A DNA stretch of 64,000 bases from Plantago elongata (GCA_036897095.1 JAYMSP010000051.1:37227-101226); one strand, 5' to 3'. Counted from the first letter of the stretch, positions 25,101-38,941 are shown. Translations and numbers: made by a program. Notes: generated by a model not told the origin, from the sequence alone.

Positions 25101-27784
25101 AATGTGTCTTGAGTTGACATTCTTACTTGTGCTTTCACTATAAAAATATAAATGAGAACATGCACTGACTACCAGAGTACACATGATAAACTCGAGTTGA
25201 CACTTTTCCTTTACATCCTTTCTCTTGACAGTGCTACGGCATGTAAAACAGAGTATCAGACATTAAGATCAGAAATCTAATTCAGAGCCAGCATTTGACA
25301 TTTGTATATTTCATAATATAGTCCCCAACTCCTCATCAGATACACTCACTTACAGCTCTTACTTGATGTATGTGATAGACAAAGAAAAGGTATTAAAGAT
25401 ATGTTATAGATAACGAGTTGCAGAACCAAAGTAGGAAAAAAAGACGAACCATCTCCATATTCCATGTTCTCAAATGTGGCAAAAGCCACTTCCGGTATTC
25501 CACATGTAGCCTAGCAAAATTGGAAAGGTTTTAGTATCTCATTTTTTACAGTTGATGAAGACAAAGTTTCAATTTCCATATCCGTAATACTAATGATGTC
25601 TGATACAGTTTATTACACATTGGTTAATAGGAAGCGGTTCAACTTGCAATCAGGCCCATCACAGCTTACTGGACTGAACTACGCTCCCAAAAGGAGTATT
25701 GATTCCTAACTACAGCCATTGACTTAATTTCTATCAGTTGTGTTTTAGCTGATGTACTTGTTTCACAATTTGGCCAATGAGTGGTATATAGATAATGCAA
25801 ATCTATTGGTGAACATTAAACGAACAGTCGTACCTGGACGCTCAACAGACAGTTGAAATGAAATGTAGTCGCCATTCGACCAGCTGCCTCCATCTCATAC
25901 GCAATGGTTAAAGCATTTGAGTGATCACCCACTTTACAATCGGCCTCAATTAGAAGATCGTAGAGCTCATCAGTAGCTCTGAGGCCTCCCTCAGCACCCT
26001 TCAGGAACACTCTGTTGGCATCTTCCAAATTACTACTTCTTACAAGCTCCTCTGGTTGAAAGAACAGAATAATCAGATACTAGACCACTAATTGAATAAC
26101 AATGGAATCACTTTGGAGGCTTGTATGATGTACCAACAAGGAGAAGCCATGCTTGGCGAATGTCATAATTGAGCTTCTCCATGGCTGCAAGAATTTCTAA
26201 GCCTCTAGTGGCATGACCTTTTGACCCAAAAAGGCGAATTAATGCAATAAATGTTTCGTGAAGGGGCCGGAGACCTTCACTTAATTCTCTTCGAAGCGAA
26301 TGCATCTGCATGAAACCAGTTTAGCCCAAGTATGTATACCTACTGCTGAAAAAGAATAATGAGATATCATCTATTGAGTTTTTACCGGATCAGAAAATTG
26401 TTTACTAGATAATATGTAGTTTTAGTATGAAAGTAAACTAATCGAGTTCAGATTTACAGTAGAGAACAGTGCACAATTCACAAGCCTTAGTTTTCAGAAG
26501 TGATGCTCTGGTAGTTTCTAGTACTTTCTACTAGTTACAATGAAAAATATAAAATCCCATGCAGAGATTTCCTCGAGAATTTTTTAATTTTTCTTTTTTC
26601 TTTATTTAAACGTGTAAGAAGACTCTCACATGCACAGCAGCTAGCCATAAAATACAAAGACTTAGGTTCTCTTAGATTGATAATTCGATCAAGGTAGACC
26701 ACATTGATAAACAGTTGTGTGCTTATATTGGTTTCACTTTAAACAAAATTTTATGATAAATTGGATAAGGGTAATTTGGAATTGATCAGGATAGAGTGTC
26801 ATCAGAAGGAGCAATAAAATAGTTCAGGCACGTCCAGATGTGCATGACGATTCTAAAGAGTTGTTCCTAGAATTAAATGAATGAAATTAGATACATTACA
26901 CAGTTCAGGCAACAAACAAATGTGTGCCTCATTTCTGTAGTCCAATGAGTCAAATCCTTAATGATCTAAACGAGCCCAGATATGGAACCAAGTTCTTAGA
27001 ATCTAATCAATAGAAGCCTTCTCTTTCAACAAAACAAATGAATACGTAGAAACTTGGCCATGTGAAATGTGTATTCAAGTTCAGAAGCTCCCATTATAAT
27101 CTCAAACTTTCTTCTACGAATCATCATCTTTCCGGTTTGTGAACCGTAAATTATTGACTCAAAAAGGACCAGCATAAACTTCACGTAACAATACAGCTAT
27201 TAAAAATCTAGCGAGCTCTTGAGCAAATGAGCTATAATAAGGCCACTACTAACACAGTAACAAGCAAAGTGCAAAACAATCGGAAATTTGAGCTTCATCA
27301 TTCCGATTCCATCTACTGATAAAGCCACATCGAAAACACACGATGTCTAACTGATAGAAAAACATAAACAGACGAATAAACTTACAGCGCCTTGTTCATC
27401 TCGATTAAGCACATGCGAAACGACGAGGCCGTGAAACGACCTAGGTCCAGGAGTAATCCCTGCAGCAATCATGTCATAAATCACATCAGAAACTCCACTG
27501 ACACTGCCACTTCTAGCCTGGTCCATCAGCTCCTCCATGAACACGAGCCGCAGCAGCTTCTCGGCGCTGGACGGCGTGAATTTTCCTTCACTGCCAACGT
27601 ATCCATTCTCATCGGAGGTTTTCATATCGTGCTGCTGATTAGGTTGTTTCTTCCGTCGAGGTTTTCTCTGAGAGGAGATTGACGGTGTGGCCCATTTCAG
27701 CGTCGTGCCGGTGATTCGAGTGGTGGTGGAGAAGGAGGTTAAGGGGAACTGGAATGGGCAGTGATTTAGCAGGCTGGTGACCAT
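19102..27784 (-). CDS. PTAC3: PTAC3/PAP1, SAP-domain subunit of the plastid PEP complex
   Basis: Thirteen exons join in frame: 27784-27386, 26305-26134, 26051-25834, 25510-25450, 24604-24532, 23939-23862, 23332-23175, 22302-22134, 21538-21076, 20894-20514, 20375-20172, 19733-19600 and 19279-19102. They give 895 residues, close to my memory of the Arabidopsis protein. PTAC3 is part of the plastid-encoded RNA polymerase complex needed for chloroplast transcription. A transit peptide is at ~1-50, PPR-like helical repeats at ~80-400, a SAP domain at ~540-578 (ASKMVVSELKEELEAQ, then GTRNVLYQRVQKARR), an acidic run at ~655-677, and a conserved C-terminus (MYTIADAWGWTWEKDFKNKT; YDEIISLCIDLGELDASIAI). 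The ATG at 27784 is preferred to the upstream in-frame one at 27877 because it starts a transit-like sequence. Several donors are weak (GTTCGT, GTTGTG, and GTTTTTT after exon 8). Confidence 0.95.
22408..22540 (+). mobile_element. tRNA-derived SINE with 16-bp target duplication
   Basis: A 101-base body (22424-22524) is flanked by perfect 16-base direct repeats, AACTAGATACCTAACA, at 22408-22423 and 22525-22540. The body has a tRNA-like A box (aactcagttggtatcacgc, ~22437) and B box (ggttcgagac, ~22480) with normal spacing, and ends in an A-rich tail. It is shorter than most plant SINEs. It sits in intron 7 of PTAC3 in the opposite orientation to the gene. Perfect duplications suggest a fairly recent insertion. 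Confidence 0.88.
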
Positions 27785-29325
27785 TTTGGATGGATGGATA
27801 AGGTTGTTTGTTGCAGTTTGGGGGGGGAGAAAGGGGTTTAGCAATTTGGAGGGGAAGGGTTTATGTTTTTGTTTCAAATTTCCCTTTTTTTAAAGCGTTC
27901 GGGTGCGATTTAGTGGTTGATCGCACTCGAGGAGGTGATTAGTAGTGTCTAGTGTGTATGTAAACTCATGCATGTTTTATTAGGTTCACGTGGTTTCTCG
28001 AACTATCATCTCAAATCAAGGGATTTAGACAAATAGCTCAGGCTCCAAGTATCCCGTTTTGTTGTCAACTGACTGAACGATTTCAAAATTGAACGGATTG
28101 TTAACGTGCTATTTGAAAACATTGAATCTACTTGGATCTGATTCAGAATAATGTTACAAGTTGTGAGATCGAGAGAGACTGTTATATGATCGAAGTTGAA
28201 TTATAATTAGATGATCGACTAGCATGTTGGGGGCTATTGGTGTAGAGCAATCTTGTCGGAGGAGCTTCATGTAGCCAAAACGTGAGAATGATATGTAGTA
28301 GTCCTCCCATGGCAAGTCACAAAATTCATTTTTTGATAGGAGCAGATTGTGAATACGAGCTTATAGGAGGTGTATGTATGATATTTGAAAGGGATGTGTT
28401 TGAATTTTCATTTCGTATTAAGTTAGTGGTATACGCAATGGCTCTTTAGACTCACGCTCTCTCTCGTTTATGCCAACATTTATCCAGGTCGTGTAAATCA
28501 TGTACTCGTATGTAGTTATCATAAATGGTTTAACCATCTCCAAGAAATGGGAGGGTCATTTTGTTAATGAATGGTATCATTTCATCTCAATACATAATTC
28601 CGCCTTCTGTCTACATTTGACATGTTGTATCTCGTTGATATGGAAGAGTAGGTTCCTAGTTCGTCCATGCCATAGCAGCCTCACATTTAGGAGTATCATT
28701 GCAACTGTGAGATAACTCGTGAGGTTTTAATTGGAGTTGTTATTTGTTGTTGGTGAGTAGAGATGTACTTGTGAGTCATGATTAACTTTCCATTTATGAT
28801 GAAACGTTTCTAGTGGTTGCAAAATGATGGTAATTGTTCAGAAAATTATTAACTACATAGATTGCAGTACACCACTAAGATTCTAGAAGTGTAGAAAATT
28901 AGAAATCTGAATCACTAATCGTATATTCTTCGGTCTTAACTAGCTTTTGAGCTAACCGTTACATGTTCTTATCAATATTATCTAGCTAGTTTCGTTAAAC
29001 ATGATCAAATTATCAGATTATGTTGTAATGTAATCAGATGAACAATGACAAAAGCCAAACTAGTTTTATAAGTCATTTGCAGTTGTTATGACCTCAGAAA
29101 TGAGAAAAGCATATCCTTACACAGATTGACACATGAACAATTCAACACTATGAAACTGAAAACTAGGAATGTAGCGAATTAAAAGTAAATACTCAAGACT
29201 CTGTAACATTACACTCAATGTAAGATAAAAGACCTTATTAATGAAGCTCCTACTATTTTTAGATGTATGACATTGACCAGATTATCAATCACTCCACCAA
29301 AAATAGCAAGTTTGGTAACTCCTAA
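27785..29325. other. Intergenic region between PTAC3 promoter and GDSL 3' end
   Basis: The part next to 27785 is the PTAC3 leader/promoter side. The rest holds no recognisable gene; the frame at 28500-28715 (+) has no family signature. No inverted or tandem repeat was seen. Confidence 0.5.
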
Positions 29326-31324
29326 TTAGACCCTGGTATCCAATGCCATGATGGTGCTGAGGTTCATTGGGTGCATCATTTGTTGTGATCCGGAGAAAAT
29401 CTCATCCACGATGATTCGGTTGGCCCTCTCTGACGGATGGAATGGATCCCAAAACACGAGAACATCTCTGTTCGGGCACAGGTTGGATAATGGGGTGCAT
29501 AGCCCAACCCCGTTGTATGGGCCTTGTCCGCAACATGCTATCTGTGAGTTTTGAAACCCTGCACCACGTACAAAGTATGTAAGTTTTTTCATAAATCCGC
29601 TATTGATAATAAATTTCAACAGTGTAGTAATGTTTTGCTAACTAATGTTGAAATTAATAAATGAGTATTGGTACCAAAGGCTTGTGGATTGGTAATGAAG
29701 TTGAGATGCATTTGGTTGGTGTTAGCTGCAATAAAGACATCAGCACCAAGTTCTTGGTTGAGCTGCACAATCATTTGAGCTAGTTGCGGGTTGAACAGTG
29801 AAGAAGCGCGTTGCAATTCTACTGCGCATTCTCCACGACGGCTGTGTTGTGCCAACTCAGCAGGCACGCATCCCAATGGGCCAGTGCCAGTCACGATTAC
29901 ACGACGGGCCCCAAGTGTGTATAGTCTCTGTAAAGTGACAAATTAATTAGATAACGAATTCGTTGTAGACCTGATTTAGGTAATAATTATATGATATTAG
30001 TTAATTTACCTGTAACACTTTTTTATACTCCGAAACAACATATGGAACGTAGTCTTGAAGAGCATATTGGCGAGACCTAGCAGAATAGGGCACCAAGAAG
30101 TAGTTGTTTACGAAATCGTTGCCACCTAATGTTATCAGGGTTAGTGAGTCTTGGATGAGTTGTTGAGTTGCTGATGCTCCGATTAATTGAGCCACCCTCT
30201 GTTGGTATTGTCTGAAATAGTCAAGTTGTGCTCCGATCCTAATGATGTTAACCTGCACGAAAACATCGTTGTATTATTACTAGATGTTTTTTACTTACAT
30301 ACATTATCGTAAACCGTCAGTCACGGTCACATGGTATAAATCGTATTCAAATAAAGTTGTGAATGTTTGAAAAATACACTATCCCATCAACATTAAGTTG
30401 AAGTGATTCAGAACATAATAAACAACTTTATCTTTTCCATTTGTTACCAAAATTTGAAATTCACCCAATTTTGGGGAAAAAAAAAAAGAAAGGAAAATAA
30501 TTATGTCATTAAATGTCTCACCTGTCTCCAATAGAATTTATAGTATTTTAACACCTTCTATAAGTTTAGCATTAAATTATTAGGATAAAGGTAATGTACA
30601 CATTGTACAATTCATTGTATGTGTAGTATTATTTTTTGTACAATAAATGTAAAATAAACTGATGAAGTAATTAGCTAGGTGAAAAAAATAGCAACTTACA
30701 AACTGGACACCAGTGTCATTAAGCACACCAACCCCAGCAGAAGCAAAGTTTGCCCCAACAAGAAGCTTATCACCCCGTAGCTCGGGACTCAAGTAAGGCA
30801 ATGTTGCTTCCGCTCCTATCCGTTCGCCTGCACAAATACATGCCACATTTAATTTACGAGGTACAAACACATTTAAGCACCACAAGGTACTGCCCTGTAA
30901 TTCTGTAAACACAGTCGTTTTTACGAGGATTTTTTAAGTCGGTCTTTTCATCTCACTAGACATTTGAACTAGCTTGTATGTTTACAGATATGAATAATGG
31001 CGTATGGTTGGACTTTTAAAAAGTTAAAAAGTTAAAAAACACGTGCATTTTACTAAACATTGAAAGAAAAGGGATAGAAATATTACTAATGAGATCGGGG
31101 ATGTTCAGCCCATTGGAGAATCGACCGGTAGGACGGTGCGTGGGGTAGTCGATTCCGTAGGGAGGAGCATCGGCCCTAGCGGTAGTCGCCAAGTAGTTGT
31201 TATTGCCATTGTCCACCAACGAATCGCCAAACACAAAGAACGCTCTAGCATCTACGCGAACACTCAAATTAGCCAATGCTAAAATGAGGAAGAACATGGT
31301 TGAAAAGGTGACTAGGTTAGACAT
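29326..31324 (-). CDS. LTL1: GDSL esterase/lipase, cutin synthase (LTL1/CUS) type, copy 1
   Basis: Five exons, 31324-31087, 30827-30700, 30252-30010, 29927-29675 and 29558-29326, give 364 residues. A signal peptide ends near residue 27. Block [12 protein letters not shown] places the nucleophile at Ser35, block III GGNDF has Asn167, and block [11 protein letters not shown] has Asp325 and His328, so the catalytic set is complete. The sequence resembles the LTL1/CUTIN SYNTHASE clade ([40 protein letters not shown]). Known members polymerise monoacylglycerol esters into cutin in the epidermal wall; applying this role is inference. It is the downstream member of a same-strand tandem pair with 36139-38801. 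The symbol marks the clade, not strict orthology. Confidence 0.9.
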
Positions 31325-31442
31325 TGTTCTTGCTCTTACAAAAGAATCGGAGTTGGACTCTTTTGTGCAAGGGAAATATTGAATGGTTCTTGTCTAAAGG
31401 GAGATGTGTATATTTGCTTGAAATGGTGAGTGAAATGGTGCT

Positions 31443-31451
31443 CTATATATG
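31443..31451 (-). promoter_or_regulatory. TATA box of GDSL copy 1
   Basis: ATATATAGAG on the minus strand lies about 120 bases upstream of the ATG at 31324, next to a GCATGCA-like RY element (catgcata). Confidence 0.6.
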
Positions 31452-33071
31452 CATGAATGCCAACTAACGGGATGGTGTGCCATTAGTGGTGAAAGGACAA
31501 GAATAGGTCACAAAAAGTTCAAAGGCAGTAAACCAGTGACCATTGGTATTTAATTGGACAGTTGTTTTGAGGAAAATAATTATTTTTGCAATTATTATTC
31601 ACATCATGCATGACTTTTACTATTTGTGGTCAATTTTCAGTCATGCTTTTCCAATTATTGTTGAATTATTTTTGAAATTTTTCCATGTTGGTTCCATTTT
31701 CCATCAACAGAATCTAGGGTGACAGACTTCTGATTTTTGGTTTTCAGTATGTATAAATTATGTTTAGTTAATTAGTTAAATGAATTAAAATTATTTTACA
31801 GAATGAGCTAGCTACCCAAATCCCCAATGTTCTCTCTTCCTCTAATTTACATAATGTAAACATGTATTATAGGAAAGTTAAAAACAGTTAGCTTATGATA
31901 GTATGATTATTTTTCTTTCTAAAAGTTAACTGTTTTTAAGTATATTTTGTATAGAAAATTATAAGTGTTCTTGTGAAGTTCATCGATTTATCAATAGTTC
32001 GTCATCGTTCATTGTGGAAGTACTCAAGTTGATGACTTGATTCGAAATCGAGCCTTGAAACCCTGAATTGACGTTCTTATGACTTCGAAGTTATCAACTA
32101 AGTTAAAACTTAGAAGATTCATGAATTCAATAACATATAAATTTGTACAAAGTTATTTGTTACACTAAAATTGAATCATGTGAATGTAAAAAAATTATTC
32201 GAATAAACATTGCATTGAAATGAGCTCGACCCTATAAGGTTAAATTGGTCGCAAACTCTCACGTATGAGATAGTATCCCCCAAAACAATGAAAAACTCAC
32301 ATATGCAAGAGTCAGCCTCTTTTGATTGGAACTAGATGATCTCATTTGCAATCAACTGGTTCTTCTGTCAGTGGGTGGATAATACTCCAGAACTTAATTG
32401 TCAAAATCTTTAGGATTATTATGATATGGACAATTTCGATTTTGGTCATGATATATGACTTGTGTTCGATCTAAATTGGATACTTCAAGAAGAATTTTCC
32501 ATTGCGTTTATCCAATTAAAAATGTTTAGTCCGTAAGTGTATCTAATATGGTCCTGCATATACAAAGTGATTGATTAGAGACCTCAACAAAGATTTTTAT
32601 TATTTAAAGAAAAATAATGACACCTTAAATGGTCCAATGTTTAAAAATACTACTAAAATTCAGTGCATTTATAAAAAAGAACATGCAAATATATGCAATA
32701 CAATCAATGCTATAGTGGAAGAAAATGAAATAAATTCTCATCTACCATAGATTTTATTGGTGTCTGGTGAGGAAAAACACAATTTAGTGTTCATCCATTT
32801 GCACATGAAATGTTCATGAGCATATTACATATGCTGTGTTCAAAGGCTACATATATTCCTGGACATGACCAGAACATCAAAGTATGTACATTGTACAAGC
32901 TCATGAACCCTTATACATCAAAGTGGAACACCATGTATATTTCTCCTTTTACTTGTTTGAGTTTAAATGCAGCTTTGATTCAAGCATTAGAAGGTCTAGT
33001 TATGCAGTAGCAATTTTCGATTTGTTTTGTTAAAATCGAACATAAAACCTTTTTAAATAATATAATAAATC

Positions 33072-33262
33072 TCTTAATATCATGTTAAAGTGTCACTACA
33101 CTTGTAAAAGTGTCGTTTTACTTTTACAATTTATTTAACACTTCCTCTATATTCTTCAACAATTTAACAAGTCTTAATTATCATGTTGAAGTGTCATTTC
33201 ACTCGTTAAAGTGTTGTTTACTATTGCACTTTGTTCAGCACTTCTTCACTATTCTCCAGCAA
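33072..33262 (+). repeat. Two-copy tandem duplication, ~100 bp unit
   Basis: Copies begin tcttaatatcatgtt (33072) and tcttaattatcatgtt (33172) and share aagtgtca, cacttc and ctccaacaa/cttcaacaa-type blocks in order. They are clearly diverged and non-coding. Confidence 0.65.
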
Positions 33263-35034
33263 CTGACTATTAAAAAATGTTATTTCAAATTTTTTCCCCT
33301 CCAACCTCACACCACACGAATCACTACTTAAGAATTTTTACAAATGCAGTCCAAAATATTTTTTTAAAGAAATTGAAAACACTTTGAGCATGGTGATCGT
33401 ATCAATCTAGGTAAACATTGTGATTGTTGATTGGGTTTAGACAAATAAACCAAGCTAGAACTGTTTAGATGATGTAAATGGTTTTTGGATAGTTTAAGAA
33501 TTTTGGTTCTTGGACGTGTACACCCATTAACAAGACTCAAAATCATTTCATGCATTTGTATTTGATTTTTTACACACAAGTATTTGTATTCGTCGTTTTT
33601 TTAAAAAATATTACTAAATGATGAATAGTTATATATTTACGATTATAACTATCTCGCATAACTCCTTAAACTACTAAATAATTGATGCACCTCACACCTT
33701 ATAATAAATAGTAAAAGAACATTTACATACAAATTACTCATTATAAGTTGGTCTAAGCTAACTTACCTAACAAATAAACTGAAGAGACTCTTTCTTTTAT
33801 AAATAGATCATATTCAAAATTCAGCTATTTTTTAAATTAACTTGTGTATACAAATGTGCATAATATTTTGGTATTTATCCATTCAAGACATTAATGTCTC
33901 ATAAAATATAATATAAAAGTTTGTACGTGACCTAAATTCGATTAATTATTATTAAATTTATAGGCATCGTAATTAGTGCGATGTATCATTTCTGTTTGAT
34001 TTATAACAGTACTGTCGAGTCTCGAAATTATTGAGTAGGCCAATTCGGTGTAGGCAAAAGTCGTGATAACAGAATCAACTTTCATCCCATCCATGAATTT
34101 GAAGCTGCAGAGAGTTTTGAATTGTGTGTATATTACTTTAAGAGTACCATCATACACAAACCTTCAAATATCTCTAACATCTCAAGCTTTTATATGAAAG
34201 AGATGAAAATTGAAGTTCTATCACGATATCTGGACCAATTGACTTAATTTGCGTCTAATTCCGGCTAGTATTTCAATTTCGAGGCTACGTGCCCAAGAGA
34301 TTTTAGAAGCAAATGTATTAGAAGCCATAGGCAAACACTAATGATCAGGGATCGAACCCAGTCATCAACGTCTTCACCCGTATCAAAATTTTCACTTATT
34401 ACACCCCAAATGAGCTGAAATTAGAATGATAAAGAGTGGTATCTCTAAATGGTTACTCATAAACACTTTCACACTAACTTACAAGTTCGATCTCTCAAAT
34501 TATTACTAGAAATAATAAACTTGTAACCCTTAGTACGTATATGCTTCAATACTTTCCTTCGAATATGCTCCCCAATATAAAGTTAGTTAGTGAGTTAGGT
34601 AATGTATACACAAGTTAGCAAGTAAAGTTTTAATATACCCCTGTAAAAACAACTATATCTGTTGTGGAGATATAAAGAATTTCAGAGTAGCAAGAGGGAA
34701 AATTAATAGGTAGCTGGAAAATACAAGTGAAGATGACAGATCATAATTGGCCTTGTGATATTAGTATGTCATGTGTACATAACTGTATCATTTAATGAGC
34801 CTCTTCAATACAGACTTACAGTACCACCAATACCAGCTCAGCTGCCATTTCTAGATCGCCTATGCCATCTAATTACTTGTAATTTCTCATTATATTCATC
34901 TCTTGTTCAAATATCTCTGCTCCACAGTTTCCAGATTCAGCAATATTGCACTTCACTTATAGGAACTTGAGTTCTTTTAATGGACGCCTTGTTTGTTAAT
35001 CCATTTACTAAGGAACCGTGAAATTGGCTATCTA

Positions 35035-35191
35035 GGGCTGATTGACTAGGCATTTAAATGCCCCAATTTGACTCGATGAACAATAATTTGGCCTAAAATA
35101 CACTTCAAATACTCCATTTCAATTTCATTCCAAATACAATTTCACTAAAATTCCATCCAAATGGCCATTTGAGTGTCATGCCAATTAACCC
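35035..35191. mobile_element. MITE, GGGCTGATTG-terminus family, copy B
   Basis: The left end is GGGCTGATTGACTAGGCATT. The right end, read on the other strand, is GGGTTAATTGGCATGACACT, a diverged inverted repeat. The interior is non-coding (ttccatccaaatggccatttg near the right end). It shares its left terminus with copy A and its right part with copy C. Confidence 0.6.
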
Positions 35192-36138
35192 AAAAAAAAA
35201 ATTGAAGTGCATTTAGGGAATGTATCTGTTAAAACTTTAACCGATAAGTATTATTGATTTTTTAAGAAAAATTCAATGTCAACAATGTGATGTGCTAAGA
35301 AAAGTTAATTTATATTTGACTAATATAAAATTTGGATCAATATATCATGACACGATGATGTAATTGTGAGATAAGTGAATATATATATAACGCATATTAA
35401 CACTTTTCACTTTGTGATTGCAATGTGAATTTTATTCGGGTGAAAATGGAGTTTATGTTTCTTCTCTTTTGTGTTGAACAAAAAGTGGATTCAATCAAAT
35501 TGAATCTTTATCTTTTCAAGTTTTTCTTTTTTCATTTAAAAATATTGAGACAAACTTTTTGTTTAAGAAATTAGGTGAAAAGTCAGTTGGCATGCATTGA
35601 TTGAGTATCCGGAGAAAGCCAATTCAAGTATTCAACTGCATGCAGTAATTATACTACACCTGAACCAAATTTCGCTACTTTTTTATCACGGAAATGGGCT
35701 GGGTTCTGAATATGAGGGCCCATTAATTAGCCCAAGAACAGAAAGCCATACAGTTCATTCACATAGACAAAATAAAATTCCCAATTTTCTTGACAAATTG
35801 AAATGATCCAATTGAAACCTTTGATGAAAGCAACTTTTTATTTGATCCCCTGCCCCTTCTTGGCCAATAAAATCTAGCAGAAGATAAATAAAAATGAAGA
35901 ACATTACTAAAATCGAACATTGAAAACATTCACTAAAAAGAAAAAACGTACATCAACAAATGCTGCAAACACGGACTTCTTCGCCTTAAAAAAGAGCTAC
36001 CACACACCTTATTTAACGAAATAAAACACAACCTGAAAACTTATTAAAAATCACACACCCCTAGCTAGCTCCAAATAACTGAAACTGCTCAAGTTCTTCA
36101 GACTAAGAACACACCAAGATCCAATTGAATTGGCTCAC

Positions 36139-38801
36139 TTAGGTCCATGATTCCATTGCCAAGATAGTGCTGAGATTCATTGGAGTCATATACTTGTTGT
36201 CACCAGTCAGAATCTGCTGGACTATAATTCTGTTAGCTCTTTCCGATGGGTGGAACGGGTCCCAAAACACGTAGATATCTCTGTTTGGGCACAGGTTGGA
36301 TAACGGTGTGCAGAGTCCAACTCCGTTGTATGGGCCTTGTCCACAACACGCCATTTTTGACGTAACAAACCCTGCCCCAATCACACATTTAGTTATCTTA
36401 ATGCGAATTCTAATAGACCTGGTCTAGGCAGTAGGCAGATATGTATGTATGAACGTTCATTAGTTTGGGGGACATACCGTATGCCGTAGGATTGGAAATA
36501 AAGTCGGAATTCATCCGGTTTGTATTGGCACCAATAAAAACATCAGATCCAAGCTCACTGTTAAGACTGCTTAGCATACTATTTAACTGAGGGTTGTACA
36601 ATGCAGCAGCACGCATAAGCTCGGCTGCACATTCCCCTGCCCTGCTCCTCTGTGCCAACTCTGCTGGCACACATCCCATCGGCCCGGTTCCTGTCACTAG
36701 GACCCTCCTAGCCCCCAGATCATGCAACTTCTGCATTGTGAAAGAAATGAATATGAGTAATTAATAGGCCTTTTTTTCACAATCGTAGTTCCTAAACGCT
36801 AAACCTATAGTTCGTTAAAGAATGTGTGATGGTAGTTACAATGTGACACGTAAATAAATTATACAAGTAGCGTTTCGCTTTAAAATGAGATCATACACAC
36901 TAAGTCACAGCGGTACATAAAGCACTTGCATACACTTGGGTTGTATTTAGCAAAACTAGCCGATTATTACTATGATGATAACCTAGTTGTTTTTTTATGT
37001 AGTTGTTCGGGTAAATCGGTTTAAACTTGAAAGGAAGGTCTAAATCTGGTCCCTGATTATTGTTAGGGTGTTGGTTGTGTAATTGTACAAGCTAGTAAAT
37101 GTTGTCCCATCATTTTTAGAATCTCTTACAGGGTCACATGTAAGTTTCGAATTGTCTCTTCAATAAATTAAACAGATCTGATAATGCAGTATAGCTAGCC
37201 AAGCTACCTCAACAACCAAACATGGATCTTTCATATTTCTCACAGTATCCGCTACATGCAGCTAATCAGATAAATTGGATCTAAATTAATGAATATACGT
37301 TTCTGTTCATCTATCAGTTTTTTTGTCTTGTCGGTAGGTTATCTGGACAACCTGATCAGTATTTTCCTTAGAATTTGGTTTCGAAATTGAAATTGTAAGA
37401 AACCATGGCTGCATTGATTTGAAATGCTGAAACATATGACAGAGTTAAGTTACCTTCAAAACCTTGCGATACTCGGAAATGACATAGCGAACATAGTCAG
37501 GAAGAGAGAATTGTCGGGACCTGGCAGAAAACGGCACCAGGTAGTAGTTGTTAACAAAATCGTTCCCACCGAGAGTGATGAGCACCAGGGCCTGGTTCAC
37601 TAGTGACTGAGTCTGCTCTGCCCCGATTAGGCTGGAAACACGTGTCTGATATTGCTGGAAGTACTCTAGTTGTTTTCCAATTCGAATGATGTTAAGCTGC
37701 AAATCATTGTGATTTCAAGAAAATAGTGTAAGTTTAGTACTGTCAGTACCATTCATTACATAAGCTCACATTATGCTTACATTAATTCCTGATATTTAGT
37801 CACAGAGTAACATTAAGGTACTTTGTTGCTTTGGTACATCAAGTACTGGTCAAGAAAATGGCAATTCAATGCATTTCTAGCTTGATTTGGTAAGAGAATT
37901 TTTTGCATTCACTTCATTTAAAGCTCTATGAAGGTAAATAAGTGAGATAAGCTACTGAAAAACAGGACTTACTGTTACTAGGTATAAGGTAACAAGTAAG
38001 AAAATTGATTGTACATGCTTTTTTTAGGAACACACAAGTGACCACTCCACTCCTGTGCTATGTTAGAGGAATTGCAAAATTAGCTAGTGAATATGTAAAG
38101 CAAAGAATAATTTGAAATGTTAGCTGCGACTACTTATAATCTCAAATCCTAATATAATTAAGCTGAAATTGAATTCGTACTTTTTAATAGCGATATTAAG
38201 TTTTATCCCGACTTGTCTAATACGAAGTTGAACTTGGTATGAACCACTTTCAACTTAATTTAGGCAGGGTGCAGTTGTTGCAAAAACCCTGCAAGACGAA
38301 GAGCTTACAAATTGGATTCCGGTGTCATTTAGAACTCCGACTCCTGCTGAAGCAAAGTTAGCCCCAACAAGAAGGTTATCGCCCTTGAGGAAAGGGCTCA
38401 AGTATGGCTGAGGTGATTCTGTACCCATTGACTCACCTAAAGAATACATAGTTTTACATTATAACTCAAATTAAGTTTAAAAAACATATAAAAATATGAT
38501 ATAGCAAAAGTTTGAGATCGAGTTTTAAAAGTTTGGTTCCCCTACTAATGAGATCCGGGATGTTGAGGCCATTGGAGAATCGTCCAGTGGCACGGTGGCT
38601 AGGGAAATCGATACCATATGGAGGGGAGTCGGCTCGTGCACTGGTGATAAGATAGTTGTTGTTGCCATTGTCGACAAGCGAGTCACCAAACACAAAGAAA
38701 GCTCTTGCATTGGCCTGTTGAGCCAATGAAGCAAGTGATAGCAAAATTAGGCTTAAAGATAGCCATGCTGATATTGAAGATGATGAGAATGAGATTGTCA
38801 T
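36139..38801 (-). CDS. LTL1: GDSL esterase/lipase, cutin synthase (LTL1/CUS) type, copy 2
   Basis: Five exons, 38801-38546, 38436-38309, 37696-37454, 36730-36478 and 36371-36139, give 370 residues. Exons 2-5 (128, 243, 253 and 233 bases) match copy 1 exactly in length and phase, so the two genes are tandem duplicates. A signal peptide is followed by [11 protein letters not shown] (Ser41), GGNDF (Asn173) and [10 protein letters not shown] (Asp331, His334), so the catalytic residues are intact. The proteins differ most in the signal peptide, the [14 protein letters not shown] segment and the extreme C-terminus. Expected role: extracellular acyltransferase or esterase of cuticle formation, inferred from clade. 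Confidence 0.9.
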
Positions 38802-38930
38802 TCTGATAATGAAAAATGGGGTGCAAATGCACTTTGACTAGTTAGTAACAAACTAACTTATGGCGTAGAATGAAGGTATTAATTTAGTTATGGTGTGAGG
38901 GGTATAGACATGCAAGGGCTCATATATATA

Positions 38931-38941
38931 AGGTTTGGAGA
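38931..38941 (-). promoter_or_regulatory. TATA box of GDSL copy 2
   Basis: TTATATATATG on the minus strand lies about 130 bases upstream of the ATG at 38801, a position similar to that in copy 1. Confidence 0.6.

Larger units (their letters stand above)
31452..36138. other. Spacer between the two GDSL genes
   Basis: About 4.7 kb without a recognisable gene. It contains a two-copy tandem duplication (33072-33262), a MITE (35035-35191) and a B-box-like motif, GGTTCGATCCC, on the minus strand near 34346-34362 without a convincing A box. The frames at 32810-33010 (+), 33364-33579 (-) and 33942-34157 (-) lack family features. Confidence 0.5.

Noticed and set aside
34340-34370. Possible tRNA or SINE from GGTTCGATCCC on the minus strand
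   Set aside because: A good B box only; no convincing A box, cloverleaf, tail or target duplication.
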